Positions 33,512-46,204 of a stretch of DNA of 64,000 bases are shown piece by piece; the first letter of the stretch is position 1, and each line of letters starts with the position of its first letter. The notes below the pieces were generated by a model, which was not told the origin of the DNA, ran no database searches, and saw nothing but the letters and a program-made list of their open reading frames with translations. This stretch comes from Epiperipatus broadwayi (Eukaryota > Onychophora > Udeonychophora > Euonychophora > Peripatidae). The DNA lies in assembly GCA_028023455.1 (NCBI GenBank), contig JAQFVV010000356.1, positions 435,893 through 499,892 on the forward strand, read 5' to 3'. Position numbers and translations under genes: made by a program.

Positions 33512-33650
33512 TATTATATATATTATGTAGTTTTAGTAGTTCTTTACCCTTGAGAAGTCTGCTTGTAGCAGTGAAACCTTTGGTAGTGTTTTAATATTAT
33601 TTTTATGCTGGTCTGGTTGAATTTTGGATTTGGGGTAATTTTAATTATAT

Positions 33651-36600
33651 ATTGACTAGTTTAGCTTTATGCTTGTAATGTTTATATATATATATATATA
33701 CACACACATTGTACAGGATAGAAAGTACATCCTTACTTTTTGAAGCTATAGTATGATTTTAAAAAAATATCTTTGATATAGTTTTACTTAAGGATTTGTA
33801 AATAAATTGTTAGTGTATTGTTCATAATAGTTTTATTGTTATTTAGTTCAGGTTTATTTTAATTGTTATGATATATGCTTTGTTTTGCGATATTCATTAT
33901 AATGGCAAAATATATGTATATAATTATGAATGTGTGTATAAAGAAATAATCATTGGCAATAATATTTAAATTGCTAAATATAAGGATATTGTACCTTTAT
34001 TTATTTATTTTTAAAAAATGAAGGATATAATAGTATTATTCTGATTGTTTAAATATTTATTTGATTTGGGAATTATAACGTAAATTTTTCAATGTAATAT
34101 ATATATATATTTTTATTGATATTATTTCTTATTTTTTTTGTTACTTAAAAAAAAAATATTTTAAAATGCTAAATAATAGTGTTAACAGTTATTGTTGAAT
34201 CAGCATGTGATTTATGAAAGGCAGGAATCAGGCTGGCAGGTGATGAAAAATTAAAAAAAGAAGACATTATTTTCGTTCATCATTTTTTTCTTCAAATTGC
34301 TCTTATAAATTTCTTTTAAAAGAATTATTAGATTAAGGATTTCTATTAAAAAACAATGTGCTAAGTACAACTTTATCATTTGGGCATTTGCCCTTCCTAC
34401 TTGTTCATTAATCAACATTGGAAACTTCAGTAAGACATAAAACTTCAAAAGTAAACTGGCATTCTTCAAAAAGTTTTAAAAAAATAGCTATCATAATTGA
34501 TTAATCATTCTATTATAACTTCCAAATTACTTAGTGATCCAATAATAATATTCAAGTTCATCATGTATATATAATGGAGTATCCATGAAATAATTAACAT
34601 TAATGGTTTTAACAACAAGAAGCAAATCTCTTAATTTACTTAAAATATGTATATATTTACGACACTTCAAGCTATTGTAGGACGAATAAAAAGTGCTGGA
34701 GATAATTAGCTGATTTAAAATAACTGAACACTAATGCAGATAGATGAGGGTAAAAAAATTATCTTATTTTTTTTATTGTCTGTTTTTATTTTTATGTAAT
34801 ATATAATTTATCTTTATGAAAGAATATATATATAACTGAAATTTTTTAAAAACTAACTTACAAATTTCTCTTGAATTTTAAAATTTTAAGAATAATGAAA
34901 ATTGATTTTAGTATATATGTTTGTTTATTTATTTTAAAGATATTTTGTAACTCAAACTATGCAAATATGTGTTATTATAAATATATCTAATATTTATTTA
35001 TTTATTTATCTATTTGCTTTTGGCATTCAAATATAATAAATGATAAAATTCATTTGTCAATTTAAATTAGAAAGCAATGAATTATATTTCAATACATAGG
35101 AATTGTATAAGTGTACAGATTTATAGAACTGTATTTATAAATAATATTATTATTAACAATTATCTTAGTTCTTCAATTAATATTCTAACAACCTGATTAC
35201 ATTTATTCATATCCATTAAATCTTATAATATTAAAACATTTAATATTTCATACTTGTGTGCATTATATATATTCGTGCCAATATTTCATATGTTAGTCAT
35301 TATCTTTAATTATATGTAAGTCAGTTGATTTTAAACTTATTTGTTGGTGCAGACATTACTTATTGTTTATTGAGGTTTAAATTATAGTTATAACTTTAGT
35401 CCATTATTGTGAAGTTTTTATCTTGGTATTGTATGTTGTAGAATAGCCTTGGTATATCAGGCCTTATTTATTACAGTTAGTATTGTTACTGGATAGAGTG
35501 GATAAATTCCCCATTCCTATTAGTTATCCATGAGTGATAGTGCTTATATTTCCAATGATGGTAATCACATATTTCTAGATACCTAGTGTTGTTGTTTTCG
35601 GTAATTCTCTCCATATATTTTCCTGGTGCACTGAGACATAAAGGTCCAGGCATCCTCTTTTGCCTCAAATGTAGATGTTATCTTGGAAGCCACCATGCTT
35701 TTGATATGTTTATGCTAATTGCATTATAGAGTCCTCTTTTGGATTTATCACTCATGATATTTAATTTAAATTTTCCACCATAGTAGGTGAAGATGCTTGT
35801 ATTTTAGTATGCAATGTCAAGATAAGTTTGTTTAAAGGATGTGATTCCTTTAGGATGCACTCAATTATGTTAGTGCTTTAAAGTGTAAGAATGTCTGTGT
35901 TTTGTGTTATCATGATTTGTAATCATTTACAAACCAACCAACAATATTTAGTAATTATAAATATTTGAATTCATAAGCACATGGCCAGTTAGTATAATCC
36001 ACACATGTTATGTATGCTGTAATCATCTAAAACTTTTTCCAGTGTAGATGTAAATCACATAGTTATATCTAAATGTTTATTTAGATGATTTACATTATGT
36101 GGACATTAAATTTAAAACTTATGTGTATATAAATGACTTCTAATAAATGATCCATTCATTGAATCCATTTAATATTTACTTAAATAGTCATTTAGTCATT
36201 TGCTATTTATAATTGGTATTTATTTAAAGTAGTATAAAAATGTATTAAAGAAATACATTTATAAATTAGATTATCAATGCAACAAGATATCTCCAACTTG
36301 TTTATTTATTTGTTTATTTATTTAACTTCATAACAGCTTATACAGTTCTTATGTAAATATAAATTGCAAATTATAAGTGTTTTTGTTAAACTCTATACTT
36401 AATTTACATATAAAAAAAAAATTAAGTATTTGCAAAGTAACTATTCTTATGTTTCCCAAATATGTATATATGTATATGTATGGTATTATAAATTTAAAGT
36501 TACAATGTTGAAATAAAGCTATATCAGTTATTTTATATAAAAGAATGATTTTGAGTTTTATTTGAGATTTATTAATTTTCTTTTTTTCTATTTTTAGTAC

Positions 36601-39400
36601 ATCACTTCTACAAGCTAGCCGATATGAAAGTATTAAACAATTGGTAATGTCAATTGAATAAATATATTTTGGATTCAATAAAATTCCTTTTGTTTCGAAT
36701 TGTATTTAGTACATAATTAATCATAAGTTAAATTAACCCTGAGAGCTAATTAGCAATATATTCCAGTCAATGCTCAATATTATTAAGTTTGTGATATAGT
36801 TAGTAGTGGTATGACAAATGTAATTTAAATAAATATTTCTCTTTTTTTAAAACAATGTAGAATCTTAAAAGTTGATTATATGCTTCTTCATCTTCATGCA
36901 TAAAGAATACCCATAAGTTATTTGATTTGTACTTAGGTTCTTTGAGAATGTGTGATATTTGAGGGTTAGCATAGATATTTAAATCAAATTATCCTTGAAA
37001 GTTTATGAAATTGCATGGTTTTGTTTTAAGGATTATTCCAAAATTGAAATATTTTACGATCTTTGATTTATGAATGTTGAAGATAAAGAATGATTGTTAA
37101 AGCAGACAATTGTCTTGTGAGTGCTATAACAGCAGAAATAGTTTCCTAGTCAGCTGTTATTTCTTTGAATATTATTGTAATTTCAAGAAGATAACTCACA
37201 ATGTTGTTTTTAATATAAGTTCAGAGGGAAACCATAATTAATTCTTCATTGTCTGGACAATAGTACACAAAAGGGTTAAATACTGCATTCCATTCAGCAC
37301 ATATATAACACTCCCATATGTGTTAAAGTTCATAAAAGCAAAATTTATCCAAAGTTAAATATAGTACTTCATTCTGCACTTTCACAACATTACCATGGGC
37401 ATTAAAGTTTTGAAGGTAAAACTTTATTTGATGCTAAACATAGTCTGTAAACAATAAGAAATTTCAAATAGACTGATCTTTTAGAGCTGCTTTTCCTGTG
37501 GTGGTAGTTAACAATAATTTCTGCACATTTCAGTTGTAGACTTTGTGGAAGATTATCAGCAGTTAAACATGCAGTTGGTGGACCCAAACTGATTTTTTAG
37601 AATTTAGCTATGCATTTTGCTATTCACACTTGACAATATTGCAACTTAAATTATTTAAGAGAAGCTTTCATTTAACTTCCTTCTTTATCTTTATACTCAC
37701 TCCTTTTTCTAAAAAAGAGAAGTGTTCATTTTCATTATATGTTTAACAATAAAAGAAAATAAAAAAAATTTTTTAAATTTTATTATACACTTGCTGTCAT
37801 TATAGCAGTTCTTAAAAAAAATCTCTCTGGCAGTTCTAATTTTTTCTTAGCCAATTAAATTTTATTTCATTTGCATATCAGTTTTAAAAAAAAGGAAAAG
37901 AAAGAAAAAATATTAAATAAATCCTTCAATCAAATCAAAATAATCTTTAGGATTATTCAAAGAGAAAAACAAATAATAATTATTTGTTGTTTTTTTATTT
38001 ATCTCACTATACTTGATGTAATATAATGTTGGTTTTCATCTTTAGGATAAGCAGAGTTTATTTGACTTAGTGTTTGGAAACAGAGAAAAACTAATATATG
38101 AAAGAAAGAGAAGAAAGGGAAATATAGTAAAAAAAATGATACAATAATAATTAAAAAATGGAATAATATAATCTCACTGTTCAATAAATTTGAACACAAA
38201 GGACAAGCATACTAAATGCAAGCCATGAGAATCAAGTCATCTAGAAGAAGGTAGAGAAAATTTTACTAATACTTTCAAGTTATTTGTATTTTGTACCAAA
38301 ATATACGGTTGTAATATATATATCTTTGAACTATTATCATGGTATTCCAGACAATATCCATATAACTTTCTAATACTGCATGGATTTATTTCAAAAGCTG
38401 CTACCGCTACTGCTTATACATGAGCAGAGAATGATTGTGTGCCAGGACTAGAAAATGTAAAAGATTCTTATTTTAGAAGCAATTATTATCCTCTATTAAA
38501 TGGACAAGTTGAAATGAGTAAATGTTTGATTTTATCATTTTTTTATTTTAAAAAAAATTAAGATAATTTATAAAATACAATAAGTAAATAAATTTTATTT
38601 AAAAAACAATGATGTGCTTGTATTGAAAAGAAGCAATATATCTTGTTTTCATGACAACAAACTATTGTCTACTTTCACATACAAATTGATGTACTCTCAA
38701 TTCCAGCATAAATTTTACTCTGCTCTTTGTATTATTATTTTCTTAAGTATTCAAGTCACAAATACTTTAATAAATAATAGTAGTATCCTTTTGTTATAAA
38801 ATGTTGTTACTCTTTAGCAATATAAAAGGAAATATAATTTTTTTTTGTATTTACATAACAAGGTATTTATACCTGGATGTGTGTAAGTATACAATATGTG
38901 CATAGTAAATGATATAAATACATTTGTGTATATCACCAACACTGTTTTTAAATGTTATTGATTCATATTGCAAATTTAATCCAAATTCTCCAATATATCA
39001 CTCTTATTTTTCATATCACTTCAGAAATCTTTCTTATCTAATTCATACATCTCATATGTGGTTTCATTGTATTTCTTTTATAGTCTTTTGGGATAAGACT
39101 TCAATTATCTGTCCATGATCAACGTTTCTAAAAATGTATCAATACAATTTCAGGTCAGTCTCTTATTTTACCAAGGATTTCTCTTTATTTTCTTGCTAAT
39201 GTATTGCTTCACTTTAGAGCTTTCTATAATTTATTAGCTGGTCTAAAATTTATGTAGTGCTTTTCTGTTAAGCATCTAAGTTCCTGATTAATTTGTATGA
39301 ACTGTTGAAACATATCTTTTAAAAACTTTTTCCAAATTTCTAGGCATATACTCTAACAACCCTTTTACTCTCCTATTGTTTCTTTGGCGGGTGTTTCCTC
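33651..39400. other. Long AT-rich stretch, no supported gene
   Basis: About 5.7 kb with microsatellite (TA)n at 33683-33700 and near 34097, but no recognised transposon or RNA. The short frames (34251-34469, 35486-35668, 36349-36678, 37402-37587, 37999-38199, 38614-38799, 38924-39118) have no motif I recognise. The stretch near 35480-35700 is less A/T-extreme and reads MRQKRMPGPLCLSAPGKYME on the minus strand, possibly an old repeat. Confidence 0.45.
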
Positions 39401-39404
39401 AAAA

Positions 39405-40106
39405 TTTTTTTAGCGGTGGAGAAAAAAAAAAAATAATTTTTTTTTCAAATGTTCATGGCTGTTTTTTATAAATTTTTCTTTTTTTTTATTTTTATAAAAA
39501 TATTTTAAAATTTTTTAAAAATATAAAATAAAAGAAAGTTTAAAAAAAAATTTGTTTTTAATTTTATATTAATAATATTTTTTGATGTTAATATTAGAAA
39601 AGGGAATGTTATTTTCAATTATTGTTTTTTTTCTTCTCCTATATATAAAAAAATTTTACAAAAAAAAAAAAACTATTTATTTAAAATAATATTTTTTTTT
39701 TAAAATTTATATTAAAATATTTTTAATTTTTTTTCATTATATTATAAAAAAATTTTTTAAAAATATTAAAAAAATTTGTTTTTATTTTTAAAATAAAAAA
39801 AAAAAAAAAAAAAATTTTAATTTTTGTATTTAAAATATAAATTTTAAAAAAAAAAAAAAAAAAGAAAAAAAGAAAGAAGAAAAGAGGTTTTTTTTCTTTT
39901 TTTTTTAATAATTATAATCTTAAAAAATTTAAAAAAAAAAAAAGAAAAAAGAAAAGAGGAGAAGATGTGTTTAAATAAATTAATTATTTAATTTTTAATT
40001 ATTAAAATATTTAAATAAAAAAAAAATATATAAAAAAAATTAGTTTTAAAAAATGAGGTAAAAAAAAAAAAATAAAAAAAAAAAAAAAAATAAAAAAAAA
40101 AAAAAT

Positions 40107-40160
<54 letters not shown>
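39405..40160. repeat. Extreme A/T low-complexity block
   Basis: About 750 bp of almost only A and T homopolymers with a few G, including uninterrupted A runs of more than 50 near 40098-40158. It could be real low-complexity DNA or a poorly resolved homopolymer region of the assembly. Confidence 0.85.
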
Positions 40161-40164
<4 letters not shown>

Positions 40165-41168
40165 TTAATTTACATCTACCAAAAAGACTCCATTCAAAAT
40201 TTCATTTATTGTATTTCATTGTTATTACTAATCAAAATGTTTATAATTGTAAATTACTTAATTTCTTTACTAACAATGTTTACTCTCTCCTTTTATGAAA
40301 AGCATTGAATATTAATCTTTTTAGTACTTACTTCTAGTTGTTGTTTTTTTAAATTTCATTTGATAAAATCTTCTGATATTTTTGTAGAAGTCTTAAATAA
40401 TATTCATTTACTTTTATCCTCTTAAAGTTTTTAGAGATGTGGAACCATCTTGTTGTTCATCTTTGTCAATTTTAATCTCATAATTTCACTATAAAAACCA
40501 ATGATTGCACTAATATTTGGACAAATTGTTGGTTTATACCTTAATATTCCCAAACTTTAATCACCAGAGAATAATTAATAGAGAGAAATTATTTTCATTT
40601 TGGTAGGTTTGAGATCAAAGTTGACTATAGATGAATTATAATTATCTTAGTAAAGATCTTACATATAACTTACAAAATACTAATTGTTCTGCAATTTGTA
40701 ATATTTTCTTTTTGATTTTTCTTAAATACCATTTGCATTCTTTCAATCAACTAGTGCTTTTAATCAATTAGGCATTTCACTTTGCCAACAATTTCTAAGA
40801 CTATTTCTTCACCTGATTTTTTTAAAATATCAATAATAATTGTATTATTTGCCAGAGTTCTTTTTGCCTCCATAAATTTAATTTCAGGTCTCTTTTTATT
40901 TTATTTAAAGTACATGGCAATTTAGAAAATATTGTATTTGTAGAATAAAATTTTTTGTATAACTCTTACATATACTCATGGTATAGTTTCCTTTTTTAAT
41001 ATTTATGATATCTTTTCTTCTTATTGTTGAAACAATTTTTATTCCAAAAGCAAAATTCCACAGTCTATGTTTGAGCCTTTTTTCTTTATATTGATTAGTT
41101 TTTCAATTCACAATTAAATGTTACTATATCATATTTGTCTGAATTTTGAAAGTGATGGTAATTTGGTT
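40161..41168. other. AT-rich DNA, nothing recognised
   Basis: T-rich sequence without supported features. Confidence 0.5.
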
Positions 41169-41663
41169 GTAATTATATGTTAGACTATTTTCATCATCTA
41201 ATACTAATTGGTAAATATTCTTAGAAAAATTCAAACATATTTAAACTTTTAAAATACACCCAAATATTAGTAATAGATACAGATTAGTATAAAACATATT
41301 TTGACTAGTGTTATTAATCTTTTTTTAAGTGTTTCTGGCCTGGCCAGTGACAGTTTAATGTGTAAATTAAACCAGACATATTTAGAATTGTGAATATTGA
41401 ATTTATGTTCATATTCTAATTAATTAGTTGGTTCAAGTGTCAGCTGAAATTTCAATATTTATAAATCTAAAAATCCCTGGTTTGATTCTCATGCTAGAAC
41501 TACCACAAGCAAAAGCTGAAGAAGAGAATGCTGCTACTGAAACATTATGTTATATATTTACCTGCATGTTAAATGTATTAGAAAAGTTTAAATAAAGTTT
41601 GAATTTTTCTAAAACATTTAACAATTAATATTAGATGATGACAATAGTTCAACATATAATTAC
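41169..41663. mobile_element. MITE with about 85-bp terminal inverted repeats
   Basis: The left end GTAATTATATGTTAGACTAT, TTTCATCATCTAATACTAAT, and TTAGAAAAATTCAAACATAT is inverted on the right, ending GTTCAACATATAATTAC. The interior has a tRNA-like segment: TAGTTGGTTCAAGTGTCAGC (A-box-like, about 41426) and CCTGGTTTGATTCTC (B-box-like, about 41475). A half-copy sits at 51587-51745. Confidence 0.75.
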
Positions 41664-42505
41664 AAATAAATTATTTGTTTCTAAATATTTCCTCTTTCAA
41701 GATTGTGCTTTTGGGTAGTTTTAAATAGTTATATATTCCAGTAATCATAATGTCTAAATTTAGATGAGCTTAACAAAATATCTAATATGTGGTAACAAAG
41801 AATATGAGAAAACTTAGAGTGGGGAATGGAAAATTTAAGTGGCTAACAGGTTTATCTGGGCATAATTGCTCAGATATTCTTGACTTCGTTTGAGCAGAAG
41901 CCACAGTACATCATATCACATCACATCTAGATCTCAAATTATTAACTTATATATATATATATATTATAAGTTTAAGTTATGATTCCGTGATATAAATAAA
42001 AAAAATTGCATCTCAAGTGAATCTTAGAAAACACTTTACTTCAATTATTCAATGCAATTGTCATGTTTATATTTTGATAAATGAGCATATTTTTCTTACT
42101 TGAAAGAACATATTTATATTTCTTTTATGATATTTCTAAATCCAGCATCAAAAGTTTTGATAATGAAATCAAGACTTATAAGATATCTAATTTTTAACAG
42201 GTAGTTGTCATGGATATGTCATTAAACTTAAAATTGAAAATAGGAAAACAATTCTTATAATATTCTGCAACTGGAAAATATTTTTAAAAATATCTATATA
42301 TACAATTTGTAATCATTTTGTAAACTTATCATAACAATAAGATATTAAATTACATTTAAATAATATTTTAGCACTACACGTCAAATATCAATTTTATGTG
42401 CGAGCATGATAATTTATATCACATCAAAATGTCAAATAAAACTGTAAATCAATAGGAAACAAGCAATCATTTATTTACATTATTAATTTGTCATATTTAT
42501 TTATA
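41664..42505. other. AT-rich DNA, nothing recognised
   Basis: A short (TA)n lies near 41949-41965. Confidence 0.5.
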
Positions 42506-42508
42506 TAT

Positions 42509-42690
42509 ATGAGATTTGAACTCAGACTTTGACACAACCCTCAACTCTCCATGCCATCTCAAATTGTTGACGCACCTGATCACACACATGCTGAGATGGC
42601 ATGGAGAGTTGAGAGTCGTGTGAAAGTCTGAGTTCGAATCCTATATATATATTTTACATTATATGGCAGGTGTGTGTAAGCCTGTACAGT
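42509..42690. mobile_element. F1 element, fold-back of its tRNA-like end
   Basis: Arms of about 60 bp: GAGATTTGAACTCAGACTTT on the left is inverted as AAAGTCTGAGTTCGAATCCT on the right, with GAGATGGCATGGAGAGTTGA facing its complement and a loop of about 20 bases. The right arm B box (AGTTCGAATCC) is perfect. The tail GGCAGGTGTGTGTAAGCCTG matches the tail of copy 2. The hammerhead part is absent. Confidence 0.8.
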
Positions 42691-42699
42691 GTATTAAAT

Positions 42700-43250
42700 T
42701 ACATATTTATTTATGTTTTTGGATGCTAAAAGTTCAACTAAACATCTATGACCACTCTTAATTTTAAATAACAAAACAATTTTAAAATGAAATGGTTTAT
42801 AGACTAATACAATTTTGAGAAAATAAAGTCATAACTTTAACTTTTTTTCTGATAAACAAAAATTATATATAGATTTAAAACAACATTTTATTTTTATCTT
42901 TTCTACTTTTAAATATAATTGATTCTCTTCAGGATAAAAGTCTTTCCAAGTTTAATCCAATTTTTCCAACTCATAACATCTTTTTTCATAGACCTCTAGC
43001 AAGCTTTCTTATTTTTTTTCATTTATTCAACAAGTGATTTCTTTTTAAAACTTCTATAATTTCTTGAAACATTTAAGATTTAAGTATCCATCTGTTGTAT
43101 TTTTTTTTCATTACAATAACTTAATTATCTGTTTATTATCTCACACCTATACTTCACTTTTGAGATTATTATTTCTAAACTGTCTCTCTTCATTTTTTAT
43201 TGTGTTATGTGAAGTGGACTCTTCTATTTTACCAAACATTCAGTCTCAGA
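42700..43250. other. AT-rich DNA, nothing recognised
   Basis: The 65-codon frame at 43064-43261 is hydrophobic and unrecognised; no gene is claimed. Confidence 0.5.
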
Positions 43251-43256
43251 TTAATA

Positions 43257-43304
43257 TATAACCATATCATATGCGTTACTATATAACCATATCATATGCG
43301 TTAC
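43257..43304. repeat. 24-bp tandem duplication
   Basis: ATAACCATATCATATGCGTT and following bases are repeated exactly twice in tandem. Confidence 0.9.
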
Positions 43305-43890
43305 TGACATCATGTCTTGTGATTTCAATTTTTTTTAAAGATTTTAATAAGCAAACTTTTTTTAAATTATAAAACAAAATCTTAATTTGTCTAATTTTGT
43401 GCTATATCTTTGCGATATAAATAATCAGTACTTCCTTTTTTTAAATATTAGAGTAGTTTTTATAATGTAAATGGAATTTGCCTCTATTTCAAATACCATA
43501 TTCAAATTTTATAATAACTGGGCTTTTCTCTTGAGAAGTCTGTTACATCAGCTTCACATATCTAATGAAAGCAAGGATGTTAGTTTAAGTAAAAAAGGAT
43601 GTAATTTATTTATGTCACATGGTCAATTTCTTAGGTAATTAATTATTGATGTTCAAACACCCATTTGGGAAATAAAGCACAACTGCATTATTCTACTGGC
43701 CAAGTAAAAAAATTTTCACCCTTCCAAAATTTGAAATTAATCTACAATCTCTTAAATATCCAACCAGTTTTATATAAAAATTCAAAATATTCAGAATAAT
43801 GTCAAACTATACCTAAAAGTGTTTGTAATTCTGTATTATCGGAGAAATAAACCTCTGCAATAATATGTATAAAAAATTGATGAAAATTTT
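43305..43890. other. AT-rich DNA, faint Penelope-like words
   Basis: CTTGAGAAGTCTGTTACATC near 43532 resembles the 3' block of the Penelope pair at 33 kb (CTTGAGAAGTCTGCTTGTAG). There is not enough to call an element. Confidence 0.35.
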
Positions 43891-43894
43891 GCAG

Positions 43895-43982
43895 AATCAA
43901 ACAGTTTGTCACATGGAAAGTCATAAGATATTTAGCACAATCAAACAGTTTGTCACATGGAAAGTCATAAGATATTTAGCAC
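43895..43982. repeat. 44-bp perfect tandem duplication
   Basis: AATCAAACAGTTTGTCACAT and following bases appear twice, at 43895 and 43939, with no difference seen. It was probably made recently by slippage or unequal exchange. Confidence 0.92.
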
Positions 43983-44115
43983 CAGAAATGACAAAGCTGA
44001 GTAGTTAGTGGTCTATGGATTGTTAATTCTTGAGTTTGGCTCTCTACCATCAAAGCATTACATTAGAGGATACCCATTAGAGATAAATCTATAATCAGCG
44101 TTTTATCGTATGTGT

Positions 44116-44699
44116 TTCCATAAAATTGGATACTGAAGAGTTGTTTTTTGACAAATCCAGATAGAGAAAATAACGCGTACACACACAGAAAATCTGCCGT
44201 AATAAAAATAACAATAATAATACCCAAACAGTAATTTAATTAAAACTAAAAAAAGAAGGTATATTTTTTTTTAAATAAAACATTATTGTTGAAAACTTTT
44301 TAAATTCCTTAATAAACTGGATTTATTTTGACATCTAGTTAAAGCCAAATATGAATTTCTAAACATCGTATGCTGTTTATCAAAGCGTATTTTTTTTATA
44401 TATAAGTTGGCAATTCATTAATCTTGATTAGAAGAACTTAGCTTGTCTTGTTTTCATTGTAACAATCTCTTTTTTTTATCGGATCGATGCGGTTTTTATT
44501 TTAAAAGACTTTTTTTTTCTTCTTTCCTATCAAATGACAATTACTTAAAATTGGAACAAACAAATAAATTGTCTAACTTTGATTGAATTACATTTGGGTA
44601 TTATTTATTATTCTTTAAGGCAATTTTTTGTGTGTATGCAATATTTTCTCTATCTGGATTTGTCAAAAAACAACTTTTCAGGATCCTATTTTGTCAGGC
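44116..44699. mobile_element. MITE with long terminal inverted repeats
   Basis: Left: AAAATTGGATACTGAAGAGT, TGTTTTTTGACAAATCCAGA, then TAGAGAAAATAACGCG and AATAATAATACCCAAACAG. All recur inverted on the right through TTTGGGTATTATTTATTATT, TTTTCTCTATCTGGATTTGT and CAAAAAACAACTTTTCAGGA. Arms exceed 100 bp. No coding sequence, so it is non-autonomous. Confidence 0.82.
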
Positions 44700-45680
44700 A
44701 AAGATAAGGCAGCCTGTCATACTATTGAATGACGGTCTTCCATCATTCTGTCACTTTTTCCCATCACTTTAAAACTATTTAAAAAACAAAAAAAGTAAGC
44801 TAAATAATTTTAAAACTTTCTCGTGTTTTTTTTTTCAATTTAACTTTTAGTTCTGATAAGTTTTGATATTAATTTTTTTTTCACCTTCTGACTTATTTTT
44901 CTCTTTCCATTCTCTGTTTTTTTTTTTCTAATTTATCTATTATCCTTTTCTCTGTTTTTTTCTCTTCTTTAAAAAGTTATATAATATAAAAGATTCACAA
45001 AAGTTTACGATGTAACTTTAAAATTAAGATGTTACAATAAATTATGTTAAGCGGTACAAAATAATAGCAAATTCTCATGAGCAATGTTATTGTTTTACCA
45101 TAGTTCTTCATTGCCTAATGACCCTATCTGCTTTCAAGCAAATACCCTAATATGCATATTTGTGTACAGTTCTTTAAGAAATTCTTTCTACTCTTTACTT
45201 AGTTTACAGAGGGTTTTTCTTAAATACTTTACTTGCTAGTTCATGGGGAAATCACTTTTGTTTTTTAAAAAAAATCTTTTCTATTCACTTTTTACATTAT
45301 TATAGCATTTTTTGCTGAATTTTACGATATTTCCCATGTTATAACGCATACTCAATAATTCAATCATGATAATAATCATAAATATCAATTGCAACAATTA
45401 ATAGTTTGATTGTTTCAAATTTAATGTGAGTTATAAAACAATCAATTTAAATATGTAAATTAAATCAGATTTTGATGCTCCGACAAAGATATGAAGCATT
45501 AGCATCAACAGAAACTGATTACTTTTAATTTGACGATTTCATAATTATTCTCAAATGTGAAAATTCCAACCAGGTCAATTAATTATTATATTACAATATT
45601 CAGACATACTAATTTCAAAATAAAATGCACTGTGTGAATTAAATGCTCTCTATTCATAGCATAATATAATTTTTTTATAG
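44700..45680. other. AT-rich DNA, nothing recognised
   Basis: T-rich runs near 44820-44960. Confidence 0.5.
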
Positions 45681-45684
45681 TATA

Positions 45685-45973
45685 TTAGCGATTAAGCCAA
45701 TGCACATGCGCTTTAAAGATAAATTGTAAATTGTAAAGATTTCGCAAGTGTCAATCACTCAAACATAACAAATGTAATTTAAAGTGATCATTTAACACCT
45801 TCACCCTCTTATTTCCACACACTTAAGATTTGCCCATACATAAACGTTTGGGTCGAAAGAATGGGTGGATTCATTCCATTCTTTCTAAAATATTATATCT
45901 CGTGTCTGAAAAATTTGAGAGTATTCATTTATAATTTATCTTTAAAGCGCATGTGCATTGGCTTAATCGTTAA
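45685..45973. mobile_element. 289-bp MITE with 41-bp terminal inverted repeats
   Basis: Left terminus TTAGCGATTAAGCCAATGCA and CATGCGCTTTAAAGATAAAT is mirrored at 45933-45973 with one mismatch. The interior has GGTCGAAAGAATGGGTGGAT and no open frame. Palindromic TAGCGCTAT lies just outside at about 45997. Weaker relatives occur at 14279-14395. Confidence 0.88.
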
Positions 45974-46204
45974 TATTACTATTACACAAAAAACATAGCG
46001 CTATATAAAATAATATCTCAATAATTTTTATAATAAAAGAATGAACCATCTTCTATCATTATCTTAAGTTGTTTTTTTTTATAGAGGATGTATATATGCA
46101 ACTACTTAATGGTTGGTGGGGGTGTATGTGTGAATATATATTTTGAATTTTGTCTATATATACATTTGCCTGTTGTATTACTATTAGATTAATTTTTTAC
46201 TTAA

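Larger units (their letters stand above)
32876..33650. mobile_element. Inverted pair of Penelope-like element 3' ends
   Basis: A near-perfect inverted repeat of about 385 bp per arm meets at about 33263 with only a short spacer (TGAACCTTTATTC). The outer ends are AATTAAAATTACCCCAAATC on the left and GATTTGGGGTAATTTTAATT on the right. Each arm holds the same GIY-YIG tail followed by a 3' untranslated block with CTTGAGAAGTCTGCTTGTAG and GTGAAACCTTTGGTAG. (TA)n lies at both outer edges (32853-32879 and 33683-33700). 5'-truncated and inverted insertions are common for Penelope-like elements. Confidence 0.85.

Noticed and set aside
14056-45973. Possible CRISPR arrays among the repeats
   Set aside because: Repeats are dispersed, inverted or directly tandem without regular unique spacers, and the DNA is eukaryotic in character.
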